In this document: one piece after another, positions 23,261-31,261 of the stretch
Numbering within the stretch: the stretch's first letter is position 1
How the letters are laid out: each line of letters begins with the position of its first letter
Translations under genes and position numbers: made by a program
NCBI GenBank assembly: GCA_964483105.1
Contig: CAYZZU010000003.1
Location: 1 to 64,000 of the forward strand
Source of the DNA: CAYZZU01 sp964483105
GTDB lineage: Bacteria; CG2-30-53-67
Length of the DNA: 64,000 bases
Direction of reading: 5' to 3'
The notes under the pieces: model-generated
Told to the model about the DNA's origin: nothing
Seen by the model: the letters and a program-made list of their open reading frames with translations, nothing else
The model's database searches: none

Positions 23261-24943
23261 ATGAGGCTTCTTCATTCTTTTTGCACCAGTCTGAATCTCA
23301 AGGTTGTGGTGATGACGATGGCGATACTGGTTTCCACGATCGGCATCACCTTCTACGTGATCGGGAAACGACAGGAGAAACTGCTCTTTGATCAGGTGAC
23401 CTTGCAGGCGAGAATCCTGTTCAAGCAGATACTTCTGACGCGCCTCTGGGTTGCGGACCACGGGGGCATTTATGTTGAAAAATTTCCGGGATGGGAAAGA
23501 GACCGCACCGGTCGGATCGATGAAATCATGGATCAAAACGGCAGGCGGTATGTGAAGGAGAATCCGGCCCAGGTAACACGACAGCTTTCAAGATATGCCA
23601 GAAAGGAGGGGCGGTACTGGTTCCATATCACCAGCTCAAGGCTGGCGAATCCCGAAAACGCGCCGGACGCTTTTGAAAGAAAGGCGCTCCGGAAATTCGA
23701 GACGGACAAGGCTGAGGAATGGTCTGCGATCGAAAAACGCAAGGGGGCTTCTTTTTTCCGTTATGCCGCACCGCTCTATGCCAAAGCTTCCTGTATCGGA
23801 TGTCACAAGGGGTATCACGTGGGAGATGTCCGGGGGGCGATCAGCATTACTCTCCCGATCGGGGAGTTGCTCTCCCAGGTAGCCGGGAATAAGCGCACGA
23901 TGATTTTCGGGACGATCGTGATTTCCGCCCTTCTATTCGGGGCTCTCCTGCTGACCATGAGAGTCTTTATTATCAACCCCATCCTGAAACTGAAGAGGCT
24001 GGTGGAGGCCTATCCCGGGGGGGAGGGGGAAACATCGGATCCGGTCATTTCCTCCGGAGACGAGTTGGGCCTGTTGTACCGCGCTTTTTCGGATATGCGG
24101 GAGACCATCAATCAGTATCAGAGTTCCCTGAAAAGGAAAATTCATGCGGCGACGCGGGAATTGCAATTGACGAACAGAAAACTGGTTGAGACCAACCAGC
24201 GTTATCAGGAGCTCAGCAGCCGGAAATCGGAGTTTATTTCCATTATTTCACATGAGTTGAGGACACCACTGACCTCCGTGAAAGGGGCCATCGACTATAT
24301 CCGCACAAAGCTCAACATGCTGAATGAGGAACGTTCCGATCTTCAGCCTGACCTCAAGGAGGTGTTTCAGTTCCTGCATGTGATCGGCTCCAACGCGGAT
24401 CGTCTTGTCCGGATGGTGAATGAAACGCTGGATCTTGAAAAAATCGAATCCGGTCGGGAGGAATTTTATTTTTCAGAATTTTCGATCGGGCCCTTCCTCC
24501 GGGAGTTGGTATGGGAAATCGATCCCATTCTTACCGAAAAAGAGATTGCCCTGAATACCGGGGTTGAAGAAGGGCTGATGGTGCGCGCGGATGAGGACCG
24601 GATGAAGGAGGTCATGCTCAACCTGCTTTCCAACGCCATTCAACATTCGCCGGAGCGCTCGGTCATTACCGTGGAGGGACGGTTGAACGGGCCATGGGTC
24701 GTCGTTCGCGTCTCCGATCAGGGAGACGGGATTCCCGTTGAAGAGCAACAGAAGATTTTCGAGAAGTTCTATAAACGCAGGGAAGGGGGCACGGGTCTTG
24801 GGCTGGCGCTCTGCAAGAGCATCCTGGAGGCTCACCAGGGCGAAATCGGCGTGGAAAGTGACGGGACCCGGGGAAGCACTTTTTACTTCAAACTGCCCGC
24901 AATCAGGGTGAAATATGAGAAACCGAATTCTGGCGATCGATGA
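23261..24943 (+). CDS. Heme-binding sensor histidine kinase (DUF3365/Tll0287-like, HAMP, HisKA, HATPase)
   Basis: A 560-residue membrane kinase. A transmembrane segment lies near residues 13-35, then a periplasmic DUF3365/Tll0287-like sensor domain (about 40-210) with a c-type heme site CIGCH at 178-182, then a second transmembrane segment (about 215-240) and a HAMP linker. The histidine kinase part has the phospho-accepting His331 in ISHELRTPL, an N-box (NLLSNAIQHS) and G-boxes (DQGDGIP, GGTGLGLALCKSIL). A covalent heme in the sensor suggests detection of redox state, NO or another heme ligand. The 3' end overlaps the OmpR-type regulator gene by 29 bases, so the two are almost certainly partners. 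Confidence 0.87.
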   Translation: MRLLHSFCTSLNLKVVVMTMAILVSTIGITFYVIGKRQEKLLFDQVTLQARILFKQILLTRLWVADHGGIYVEKFPGWERDRTGRIDEIMDQNGRRYVKENPAQVTRQLSRYARKEGRYWFHITSSRLANPENAPDAFERKALRKFETDKAEEWSAIEKRKGASFFRYAAPLYAKASCIGCHKGYHVGDVRGAISITLPIGELLSQVAGNKRTMIFGTIVISALLFGALLLTMRVFIINPILKLKRLVEAYPGGEGETSDPVISSGDELGLLYRAFSDMRETINQYQSSLKRKIHAATRELQLTNRKLVETNQRYQELSSRKSEFISIISHELRTPLTSVKGAIDYIRTKLNMLNEERSDLQPDLKEVFQFLHVIGSNADRLVRMVNETLDLEKIESGREEFYFSEFSIGPFLRELVWEIDPILTEKEIALNTGVEEGLMVRADEDRMKEVMLNLLSNAIQHSPERSVITVEGRLNGPWVVVRVSDQGDGIPVEEQQKIFEKFYKRREGGTGLGLALCKSILEAHQGEIGVESDGTRGSTFYFKLPAIRVKYEKPNSGDR

Positions 24944-25604
24944 CGATCCGGATATTTTGAACGTTCTGAAGGCGAATCTGGAACTTCACGATTTCCAGGT
25001 GGAACTGGCAATGACCTGCGAAGAGGCCGAAACGCGCCTTCAGGAAGCACTGCCCGATCTGATTCTGCTCGATCTGATGCTTCCGGATTGTGACGGTGTG
25101 ATCTTCTGTGAGTCACTCAAGCGGAAATACAGCCAGATTCCGGTCATCATGTTGACGGCACGGGATCGAGTTTCGGACAAGGTCCTGGGCCTGGAGATCG
25201 GTGCGGACGATTATCTGGTCAAACCCTTTGAAACCCTTGAACTGATCGCCAGGATCAAGGCGTGTCTTCGAAGATATAAGCAGCAGGATCGGGGTTTTTC
25301 CCGTGAGGGGGAGATCGTGATCGACTACCAGGGGCGCACGGTGACCGTCCGTGGCAAGCCGGTGGAACTGACGGCGAAAGAATTTGACCTGCTCTGTTTC
25401 CTGGTGGAAAACGCCGGGCGGGTTCTGAGACGTGACATGATCCGGAAATCTCTCTGGAAAAGCTCCAACATCTATTCCTGGTCCCGGGTGATCGATGTCC
25501 ATATCCAGCACTTGAGGACCAAGATTGAAAAAAATCCTTCTTCCCCTGAATATATACAGACTGTTTCCGGCGTAGGGTATAAGTTTGTCAAGGTGGACTC
25601 ATGA
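24915..25604 (+). CDS. OmpR/PhoB-type response regulator
   Basis: A 229-residue DNA-binding response regulator. The receiver domain has the acidic pair DDD near residue 10, phospho-acceptor Asp53 in ILLDLMLP, and Lys in LVKPFE. The C-terminal winged helix (about 130-227) has the typical VELTAKEFDLLCFLVENAG and VIDVHIQHLRTKIE. It overlaps the heme-type kinase gene. Candidate targets are the neighbouring nap-hao and Mo-cofactor genes, which is inference from position. Confidence 0.93.
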   Translation: MRNRILAIDDDPDILNVLKANLELHDFQVELAMTCEEAETRLQEALPDLILLDLMLPDCDGVIFCESLKRKYSQIPVIMLTARDRVSDKVLGLEIGADDYLVKPFETLELIARIKACLRRYKQQDRGFSREGEIVIDYQGRTVTVRGKPVELTAKEFDLLCFLVENAGRVLRRDMIRKSLWKSSNIYSWSRVIDVHIQHLRTKIEKNPSSPEYIQTVSGVGYKFVKVDS

Positions 25605-25621
25605 AGGGTGATCTTTTCAGT

Positions 25622-25649
25622 TTGCAACCTGGAGTCCTTTTATTGTAAT
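25622..25649 (+). promoter_or_regulatory. Likely promoter of the moaA leader
   Basis: TTGCAA (25622-25627) and TGTAAT (25644-25649) are 16 bases apart, placing a transcript start near 25656, just upstream of the riboswitch. The hexamers match consensus at four and five of six positions. Confidence 0.5.
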
Positions 25650-25669
25650 ATTCTATGAATCACATTTTT

Positions 25670-25765
25670 GCTCCGAGCCTTCGGGTCTAAGTCCGTAGCG
25701 GATAGGATCTTCGGCCGACAGGGTAAGGCGGGAAACGGCCTTGCCTCCCGTGTTTGGAAAGGAGT
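25670..25765 (+). promoter_or_regulatory. Moco-type riboswitch controlling moaA
   Basis: The leader closely follows the Moco RNA motif: an opening CTCCGAGCC (25671-25679), a TCCG-TAG-CGGA stem, then CGACAGGGTAAGGCGGGAAA and GCCTTGCCTCCCG, and finally GGAAAGGAG (25756-25764). The first CTCC can pair with the last GGAG, closing P1. That GGAG is also the Shine-Dalgarno sequence of moaA, seven bases before its ATG. Ligand binding would therefore stabilise P1 and hide the ribosome site, switching translation off. The TCCG-CGGA stem favours the molybdenum class over the tungsten variant lacking it; that distinction is tentative. Confidence 0.85.
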
Positions 25766-25771
25766 ATGGAA

Positions 25772-26797
25772 ATGGGGGTCCCCTCCCAAAGACCGCATGT
25801 CTCCACACGTTTCACTTCTTGTTTAACCGATAATTATGGTCGAAAGATCGACTACCTGCGCCTGTCGGTCACCGACCGGTGTAACCTCCGATGTGTGTAC
25901 TGCATGCCTCCTGAAGGGGTCCCCACGCTTTCCAGAGGGGAGATTCTGAGCCTCGAGGAGATGGAAAGGGTGGTCCGTCTGTTTGCAGGGCTGGGAATCT
26001 CCAAGATACGGATTACCGGCGGGGAGCCCTTCATCCGGAGGGGGTTGATTCATTTTTTGAGGCGGATTCGGGATATTGAGGGGATTGAGCGGCTTTACAT
26101 CACCACCAATGGAGTGCGGACCGGGGTGTTTGTCTCTCAATTATTGGAAGTTGGCATCTCGGGCATTAATCTCAGTCTCGATACGCTGCAAAGAGAACGT
26201 TTCTTTCAAATCACGCGTCGGGATTTTTTTGAGGAGGTCTACCTGTCCTTTCACCAACTGGTCGAAACAGGGATCCCCCTCAAGATCAACATGGTCGTCC
26301 TGGAAGGGCACAATGCGGATGAATTGCTGCCGGTTTCCCGTTTGGCTGAGAGCCATCCTGTGGAGGTCCGATTCATCGAACGGATGCCCTTCAGTGGTGG
26401 ATCCCGGAAGCGGAAAACGCGGTTCACCGCGGAACGAATCGAGGGAATCCTGCGGGCAGCCTATCCCGGGATCGTCCGGGAGCAAAGACCGGGTTCCACC
26501 GCGATCCGTTATTTTGTCCCGGGGTTTCAGGGTACGCTCGGGATCATCGGGGGATACTCCAGGCTATTCTGCTCCACCTGCAACCGGCTTCGGATGACTC
26601 CCCGGGGGGTTTTAAAAACCTGCCTTTATGATCAGGGAAGATTGAATCTGAAAGAGATGATCCGGAACGGAGATTCCGATGCGAAGATTCAGGAGGCGAT
26701 CCGGTCCTGTGTCGGTCATCGTTTCAAAAACGGTTTTGACGCCGAAGCGGAGGCACGGGGCGGGAATGTGGAATCGATGTCGTCCATCGGGGGATAG
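25772..26797 (+). CDS. GTP 3',8-cyclase MoaA
   Basis: A 341-residue radical SAM enzyme catalysing the first step of molybdenum cofactor biosynthesis, conversion of GTP towards cyclic pyranopterin phosphate together with MoaC. The radical SAM cluster cysteines are 37, 41 and 44 (CNLRCVYC). A second cluster is formed by the C-terminal CSTCNRLR and KTCLYDQG cysteines. The protein ends in the functionally important Gly-Gly tail (SSIGG). The ATG at 25772 is preferred over 25766 because the GGAG at 25761-25764 is then seven bases away. It is under the Moco riboswitch, as expected for feedback by the end product. Confidence 0.95.
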   Translation: MGVPSQRPHVSTRFTSCLTDNYGRKIDYLRLSVTDRCNLRCVYCMPPEGVPTLSRGEILSLEEMERVVRLFAGLGISKIRITGGEPFIRRGLIHFLRRIRDIEGIERLYITTNGVRTGVFVSQLLEVGISGINLSLDTLQRERFFQITRRDFFEEVYLSFHQLVETGIPLKINMVVLEGHNADELLPVSRLAESHPVEVRFIERMPFSGGSRKRKTRFTAERIEGILRAAYPGIVREQRPGSTAIRYFVPGFQGTLGIIGGYSRLFCSTCNRLRMTPRGVLKTCLYDQGRLNLKEMIRNGDSDAKIQEAIRSCVGHRFKNGFDAEAEARGGNVESMSSIGG

Positions 26798-26833
26798 ACC
26801 CGTGGTGGAGAACGGAAACAGGAGGAGGACGCC

Positions 26834-27862
26834 ATGACCAGGACATTGCCCGTAGAGGATGCCGTGGGGACCATCCTGGCACACGATATTACCGAGATTG
26901 TTCCGGGCCGGTTCAAGGGGCGGGCCTTTAAAAAAGGGCATCTTGTTACCCGGGAGGATGTGGAGCATCTCAAGAACCTGGGAAAGGAGCATCTCTACGT
27001 GTTGGAGGTTGACGATTCGGAGCTTCACGAAAACGATGCGGCCCGGCGTCTGGCCAGAGAGCTTGCCGGACCGGGCGTCATCCCTTCGGAGGAACCTCGG
27101 GAGGGAAAATTGAATCTGAAGGCTGAACACGACGGTCTGCTCAAGGTGGATGTCTCCGCGCTGTTGCGGTTCAATCTCATCGGAGAGGTCATGTGCGCCA
27201 CGCGCCACAACAACAGCTGCGTCAGAAAAGGCGACTCTCTTGCCGGGACCCGGGCCATTCCCCTGGTGATTCCGAAGCAGACCATCGAGAAGGCCGTTTC
27301 CATCTGTCGGGAAGCCGGAGGCATTTTGAAGGTTCTCCCTCTTCGCAAGGCCGAGGTCGGCGTGGTGATTACCGGAAACGAGGTCTATTCCGGCCGCATT
27401 CGGGATCAGTTCGGACCCGTGATCCGGAAAAAAGTGGAGAAAATCGGCTCCAGTATTTTCGAAGTGCGTTACGCACCGGACCGTGTGGAGGTCATTTCCG
27501 GTCATATCCGGGATCTGATCTCCAAAGGGGCCGACTTCATTTTAACGACCGGAGGGATGTCCGTGGATCCGGACGATGTAACGAGACTGGCCGTGGCCGA
27601 TGCCGGGGCCGCACGGCTCATCCACGGTTCCGCCGTCCTGCCGGGGGCCATGCTCCTGGTGGCCGAGATCGGCGATGTGCCGGTGATCGGTATCCCGGCG
27701 TGCGGGATGTTTCATGAAACCACTCTGTTTGACCTGCTCCTTCCCCGTGTTCTCGCGGGAGATCGGATCGGGCGCGAAGAGCTCGCCGCCCTGGGACATG
27801 GCGGCCTCTGCCTGCACTGTGAGGTCTGCCGGTTTCCGGTCTGCCCCTTTGGGAAATCATGA
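26834..27862 (+). CDS. Molybdopterin-binding protein (MoeA-like, MoCF domain)
   Basis: A 342-residue protein with a MoeA/MoCF biosynthesis domain: VVITGNEVYSGRI and ILTTGGMSVDPDDVTRLA are the molybdopterin-binding signature. The first 160 residues (PVEDAVGTILAHDIT) resemble MoeA domain I, shortened. The C-terminus carries an unusual cluster CLHCEVCRFPVCPFG. MoeA inserts molybdenum into molybdopterin; this shorter form is common in anaerobes and may have a specialised role. It lies 36 bases after moaA with AGGAGG upstream and probably shares the riboswitch-controlled transcript. Confidence 0.82.
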   Translation: MTRTLPVEDAVGTILAHDITEIVPGRFKGRAFKKGHLVTREDVEHLKNLGKEHLYVLEVDDSELHENDAARRLARELAGPGVIPSEEPREGKLNLKAEHDGLLKVDVSALLRFNLIGEVMCATRHNNSCVRKGDSLAGTRAIPLVIPKQTIEKAVSICREAGGILKVLPLRKAEVGVVITGNEVYSGRIRDQFGPVIRKKVEKIGSSIFEVRYAPDRVEVISGHIRDLISKGADFILTTGGMSVDPDDVTRLAVADAGAARLIHGSAVLPGAMLLVAEIGDVPVIGIPACGMFHETTLFDLLLPRVLAGDRIGREELAALGHGGLCLHCEVCRFPVCPFGKS

Positions 27863-27910
27863 GGGAGGACGGGGACCGGTTGTGTCATGCTGCGATACGG
27901 AAGGGAACGC

Positions 27911-28498
27911 ATGAAATCACTGGAAGAATGTCTGGAGGAATCCGTGGCCTTTCACGGAGAGATGTGTCCCGGCCAGGTCATTGGGACCCGGATGGCCATG
28001 ATCGGCTGTCGTGAGATCGGGATTGAAAATCCGAAGTCGAGTGGGGATCGGAAGAAGATCATTGTCTACGTGGAGATGGACCGCTGCGCGGCCGATGCCG
28101 TGATGGCCGTTACCGGATGCAGGGTGGGGAAAAGGACCTTGAAGGTGATGGACTATGGGATCATGGCCGCGACTTTCGTGAATCTCGAAACGGGAAAGGC
28201 CGTCCGGGTTCGCGCGAAGGAATCCTCCCGGGACGCGGCGTTGAAATATGCCCCCGATATTCATGGTAAATACGATCGGCAGCGGGAGGCTTACAAGATC
28301 ATGCCGGATCACGAGCTGTTCGAGATCCGTGAGGTACGGGTCCCCATTCCGAAGCAGGATCTGCCGGGCCGGCCGGTCCGGCGCGTGCGATGCGAGGTCT
28401 GCGGAGACTGGGTACAGGACATGCGGGAAGTCCGGGCGGAGGGACGAATCCTCTGCCGTCCCTGCGCCTTCGGCGGCTACTTTGAGAGATTGTCCTGA
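27911..28498 (+). CDS. FmdE-family protein with C-terminal zinc ribbon
   Basis: A 195-residue protein of the FmdE (formylmethanofuran dehydrogenase subunit E-like) family. SVAFHGEMCPGQVIGTRMA and DRCAADAVMAVTGCRVGKRTL carry the conserved His/Cys residues. A zinc-ribbon-like CEVCGDW...CRPC closes the C-terminus. The ATG at 27911 is preferred over 27887 because it begins at the conserved domain. Outside methanogens these proteins commonly accompany molybdenum or tungsten enzymes and cofactor genes, and here it follows the MoeA-like gene by 48 bases. The molecular function is not established. Confidence 0.8.
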   Translation: MKSLEECLEESVAFHGEMCPGQVIGTRMAMIGCREIGIENPKSSGDRKKIIVYVEMDRCAADAVMAVTGCRVGKRTLKVMDYGIMAATFVNLETGKAVRVRAKESSRDAALKYAPDIHGKYDRQREAYKIMPDHELFEIREVRVPIPKQDLPGRPVRRVRCEVCGDWVQDMREVRAEGRILCRPCAFGGYFERLS

Positions 28499-28527
28499 TC
28501 CTGCCTTTTGCCCGGTGTTTTTTCTTC

Positions 28528-28557
28528 TTGACGGTGATCTGGGAAGCGGGATAAAGT
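28528..28557 (+). promoter_or_regulatory. Possible promoter of the selenoprotein gene
   Basis: TTGACG (28528-28533) and TAAAGT (28552-28557) are separated by 18 bases, about 45 bases before the start codon. The region also follows the FmdE-like stop codon, so the gene may be read from both. Confidence 0.45.
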
Positions 28558-28601
28558 ACCACCGCCGTTTCGGATGGTTACAAACAACAGGGAGGAGTTG
28601 A

Positions 28602-29462
28602 ATGATGAGAGATCGAGTCGTTGGGGTCTTGAAGGTTGGAGTGTGGTTGCTCTGTGTGATCATCTTCGCAGCGCCTTCCGTTCGGGCGGAGGTGGAGTGG
28701 AATCTTTTGTCCACACTGAACCTGGATCGTAAACCGCTCGACATTGCGACCTCAGCGGACGGCAAGACAATCTATATCCTGACGTCGGGTGAAATCCTGA
28801 TCTACTCGCCGTTCACCCGGTCCGTGACAGAGCGGATCCCCGTGGATCAGGGGGTGGATCAGATCTCCGTTATGCCGCGGGGAGGTCAGCTTCTTTTGGG
28901 AAACGGCAGGAAAAAGACCTTCTCGATCCTGCGCGTCGATTTTATCCATCCGATCGATACAGCGGGCAACCCCTTCAAAGGGCCCGCGGACGCACCGGTG
29001 GTGATCGCGGTCTTCGAAGATTTTCAGTGACCCTACTGCGCGCGGCTTACGCCGCTACTTCAGCAGGTGCTGAAGCAGTATCCCAAGGAAGTCAAGCTGG
29101 TGAAGAAAAATTTTCCTCTCAGATTTCATAAGCAGTCCAGAGCCGCCGCCGTGGCCGCCCTGGCGGCGGGGGACCAGGGGAAGTTCTGGGAGTATAACGA
29201 CAAACTTTTCGAAAATTTCAACCGGTTGTCTCCTCAGAAGTTTCTGGACATTGCCAGGGAGCTGGGTCTGGATATGGATGCCTTCCAGAAGAGTCTGAAG
29301 AACCCGAAATACCAACAGGAGATTGTCAAGGATATTCAGGATGGTTCCCGGGCCGGAGTAACCGGTACCCCGACAATCTTCATCAACGGCAGACGTCTCA
29401 GGAACCGCTCCATTGCGGGCTTCAAGGCGATGATCGATGCTGAGCTGGCCAAGAAGAAATGA
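28602..29462 (+). CDS. DsbA/thioredoxin-like selenoprotein (UPYC active site), TGA read as selenocysteine
   Basis: One 286-residue reading frame interrupted only by TGA at 28029+999 (29028-29030). The frame runs ...VVIAVFEDFQ-U-PYCARLTPLLQQ..., so TGA falls exactly on the first cysteine of the expected CPYC active site; Cys146 is the resolving residue. Downstream the thioredoxin fold is complete, including the cis-proline loop GVTGTPTIFINGRRL. N-terminal to it are a signal peptide (ending near VRAE) and a short propeller-like stretch (LLSTLNLDRKPLDIATSADGKT). Two hairpins follow the TGA closely enough to act as a SECIS. GGAGGAG lies just before the start (28602 or 28605). The likely role is periplasmic thiol-disulfide exchange. 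A nonsense mutation is the alternative, less likely given the exact position and intact 3' part. Confidence 0.85.
29028..29075 (+). promoter_or_regulatory. UGA selenocysteine codon and putative bacterial SECIS hairpins
   Basis: After the TGA (29028-29030) two hairpins lie inside the coding sequence. The first is GCGGC-TTAC-GCCGC at 29042-29055. The second is seven perfect pairs, CTTCAGC (29058-29064) against GCTGAAG (29069-29075), with loop AGGT. Bacterial SECIS elements sit immediately downstream of the UGA and usually have G and U in the apical loop; the AGGU loop fits, although it begins 35 nt after the UGA, near the far limit of the usual range. Which hairpin SelB would recognise cannot be decided by eye. 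Confidence 0.6.
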
Positions 29463-29533
29463 GTTGGGGTATGGCGGTCCGGGGCGGGGTTCACCCCTGT
29501 TCGGTGCTCTGGTTGAAAATGCTCATGGTTTGA

Positions 29534-30607
29534 CTATGAGGAAGAATGTTCTTGTCTTTCTTTGAGTTGACCACAGGCGGCGGAGATCTCCCGGCCCCGG
29601 CTTTCCCTTAGAATCGCCGTATAGTGATTCCGGACCAGGATTTTCTGGAACTCTTCAATTTCTTCCCGGGTGGGGGGAATCAAGTCCGATCCGTGAATCG
29701 GGTTGTAAGGAATCAGATTGATCTTGCAGGGGATTCCCCTCAGGAGCTTCGAGAGCCTCCCGGCGTCTTCACGTGAGTCGTTGACCCCATGCAGCAGGAC
29801 GTACTCGAAGGTGATCCGCCTTCGTCCCGGGAGTGGAAATTTCCTCAGGGCCTGCAGAAGATCCTCCAGACTGTATCGCCGGTTGATCGGCATGATGCGG
29901 TTCCGTGTGTCGTTGCCGGGGGCGTTCAATGAGACCGCAAGGTTGATTCCGAGGCCTTCTGCACCCAATTTCCGAATGGCGGGGACAAGACCGCAGGTGG
30001 AGACGGTGATCTTCCGGTTGGAGAAATCAAATCCCGCCGGATCAAGAAGTATACGGATGGCCCGGACCGTCTCTTCATAGTTGGCCAGGGGTTCTCCCAT
30101 TCCCATGAAGACCAGGTGGGTCAGGGACCGTTCCGGCGGGAGGTTTTCCCAGGCCCGGAGGACCTGTCCGACGATCTCCGCTGCTGTGAGATCACGCACC
30201 CATCCCCCCCGTCCGGTGAGACAGAAGGCGCACCCCATCCGGCAACCCACCTGAGTGGAGACGCATAAGGTCACCCGTCTTTCATCGGGGATCAGGACTC
30301 CTTCGACCTGGTGTCCGTCTTCCATCCGGTAGAGAAACTTCTCTGTCCCGTCCGGGGCGACAAGCCGTTCGGAAACAGCCGGGGAGGAGATTTGGGCGCG
30401 TTCGTCAAGAAGTTTCCGGTCCTTCCTGGACAGGTTGGTCATCTCTCCGAAGGTATGGGCCCGGTGTTTGTAGATCCATTGGAAGACCTGTTTCCATCGG
30501 AAAGGCTTCATTCCGAACGATTCCACCTGGCCGGCCAGTTCCCGGGAAGAAAGGCCGACCAGGTTGATCCGGTCCCTGGCTTCAACCTTTTCCGGCAGGT
30601 CAGTCAT
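29534..30607 (-). CDS. Dual-specificity RNA methyltransferase RlmN
   Basis: A 357-residue radical SAM enzyme that methylates C2 of A2503 in 23S rRNA and of A37 in some tRNAs. The radical SAM motif CRMGCAFCLTGRGG binds the [4Fe-4S] cluster. VSTCGLVPAIRKL and the late AACGQ cysteine match the conserved methyl-transfer cysteines. The family's N-terminal accessory domain (SFGMKPFRWKQVFQWIYKH) is present. The ATG at 30607 is favoured because it overlaps the upstream gene's stop as ATGACTGA, giving translational coupling; a longer form from 30670 would read through that gene. It converges on the selenoprotein gene. Confidence 0.93.
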   Translation of the reverse strand: MTDLPEKVEARDRINLVGLSSRELAGQVESFGMKPFRWKQVFQWIYKHRAHTFGEMTNLSRKDRKLLDERAQISSPAVSERLVAPDGTEKFLYRMEDGHQVEGVLIPDERRVTLCVSTQVGCRMGCAFCLTGRGGWVRDLTAAEIVGQVLRAWENLPPERSLTHLVFMGMGEPLANYEETVRAIRILLDPAGFDFSNRKITVSTCGLVPAIRKLGAEGLGINLAVSLNAPGNDTRNRIMPINRRYSLEDLLQALRKFPLPGRRRITFEYVLLHGVNDSREDAGRLSKLLRGIPCKINLIPYNPIHGSDLIPPTREEIEEFQKILVRNHYTAILRESRGREISAACGQLKERQEHSSS

Positions 30608-30911
30608 AATCGAAGGGGCTTGGCGGCGGAGTGTTGTCGGACGTGTCCACATGCTTTTTGATCTCTTCAAATTTCTTCTCCAGGATCTCTTTGCGGTGCT
30701 TCAGGGCCTCTTTCTCCTCCTCGAAGCGGGCCGCGTTTTTTCGCTTTTGCTCCTCCATTTCAGCAAACAGCTCCTGGATCGATTTCTTTCCGGAAGCCTC
30801 CTTATTCGATCCCGGTCGGGTGTGGTAAAGAATATTCCCCGTAACAATGTCGACAACGATCTCGGAACGGCAGTCCGGACAGACAATGGTCACCGTTTTT
30901 CCACTTTTCAT
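30600..30911 (-). CDS. Hypothetical protein with CxxC zinc finger and coiled coil
   Basis: A 103-residue protein. The N-terminal 35 residues hold TVTIVCPDCRSEIVVDIVTG with one CxxC pair, like half a zinc ribbon. A strongly charged helical segment follows (about 45-90, EEQKRKNAARFEEEKEALKHRKEILEKKFEEIKKH), probably a coiled coil, and the tail is Pro-rich. The start at 30911 has an AGGA six bases upstream. Its stop overlaps the rlmN start by eight bases, so the two are one operon. No function is recognised. Confidence 0.65.
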   Translation of the reverse strand: MKSGKTVTIVCPDCRSEIVVDIVTGNILYHTRPGSNKEASGKKSIQELFAEMEEQKRKNAARFEEEKEALKHRKEILEKKFEEIKKHVDTSDNTPPPSPFDYD

Positions 30912-31190
30912 CACCATTCCTTTTTCCTGATTGCATAGATCCGTCATCATTATACTCGGGAAGATACAGGGACACAACCTTTTTTGGGGCACCCTAAATT
31001 AGCGATAGGAGTTTCATCCAAAACAAAAAACCCTCTTGGTTTAAAGGGAGAGGGTGTTTCAGTACTTTTCTGCGATGTTAGGCTCATGACAGGGGGGACG
31101 CGCCCCCTTCGGGGGCGTGGAGAAAAGGCCCTGACCTCCACAACAAAACGATCTGAACATTTTTATCGCCGGATTCGGGTAAACGGAAAC
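30912..31190. other. Intergenic region with a strong GC hairpin
   Basis: This spacer separates the rlmN operon from the Arg-rich small gene. It has one strong hairpin, CGCCCCC-TTC-GGGGGCG at 31101-31117, which has no T-run and so is not a clear terminator. A polypurine/polypyrimidine-rich stretch lies at about 31020-31060. No gene with a credible ribosome site is seen. Confidence 0.4.
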
Positions 31191-31218
31191 TTGACATCCG
31201 GCGAAATTTTGCTATTGT
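31191..31218 (+). promoter_or_regulatory. Sigma-70-type promoter of the Arg-rich small gene
   Basis: A perfect TTGACA (31191-31196) and TATTGT (31213-31218) are 16 bases apart. They lie 44 bases before the ATG at 31262, which supports that small ORF being a real gene. Confidence 0.6.
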
Positions 31219-31261
31219 TTTACTGTTGTAATGTGAGACTCCCTCGAAGGAAAGGGTGAGA

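Noticed and set aside
29028..29030. TGA as a nonsense mutation creating two genes or a pseudogene
   Set aside because: It falls exactly on the active-site cysteine, no other lesion is seen, and the downstream half has no start with a ribosome site.
31101..31117. Rho-independent terminator
   Set aside because: The hairpin is strong but is not followed by a T-run on either strand, and is far from any gene end.
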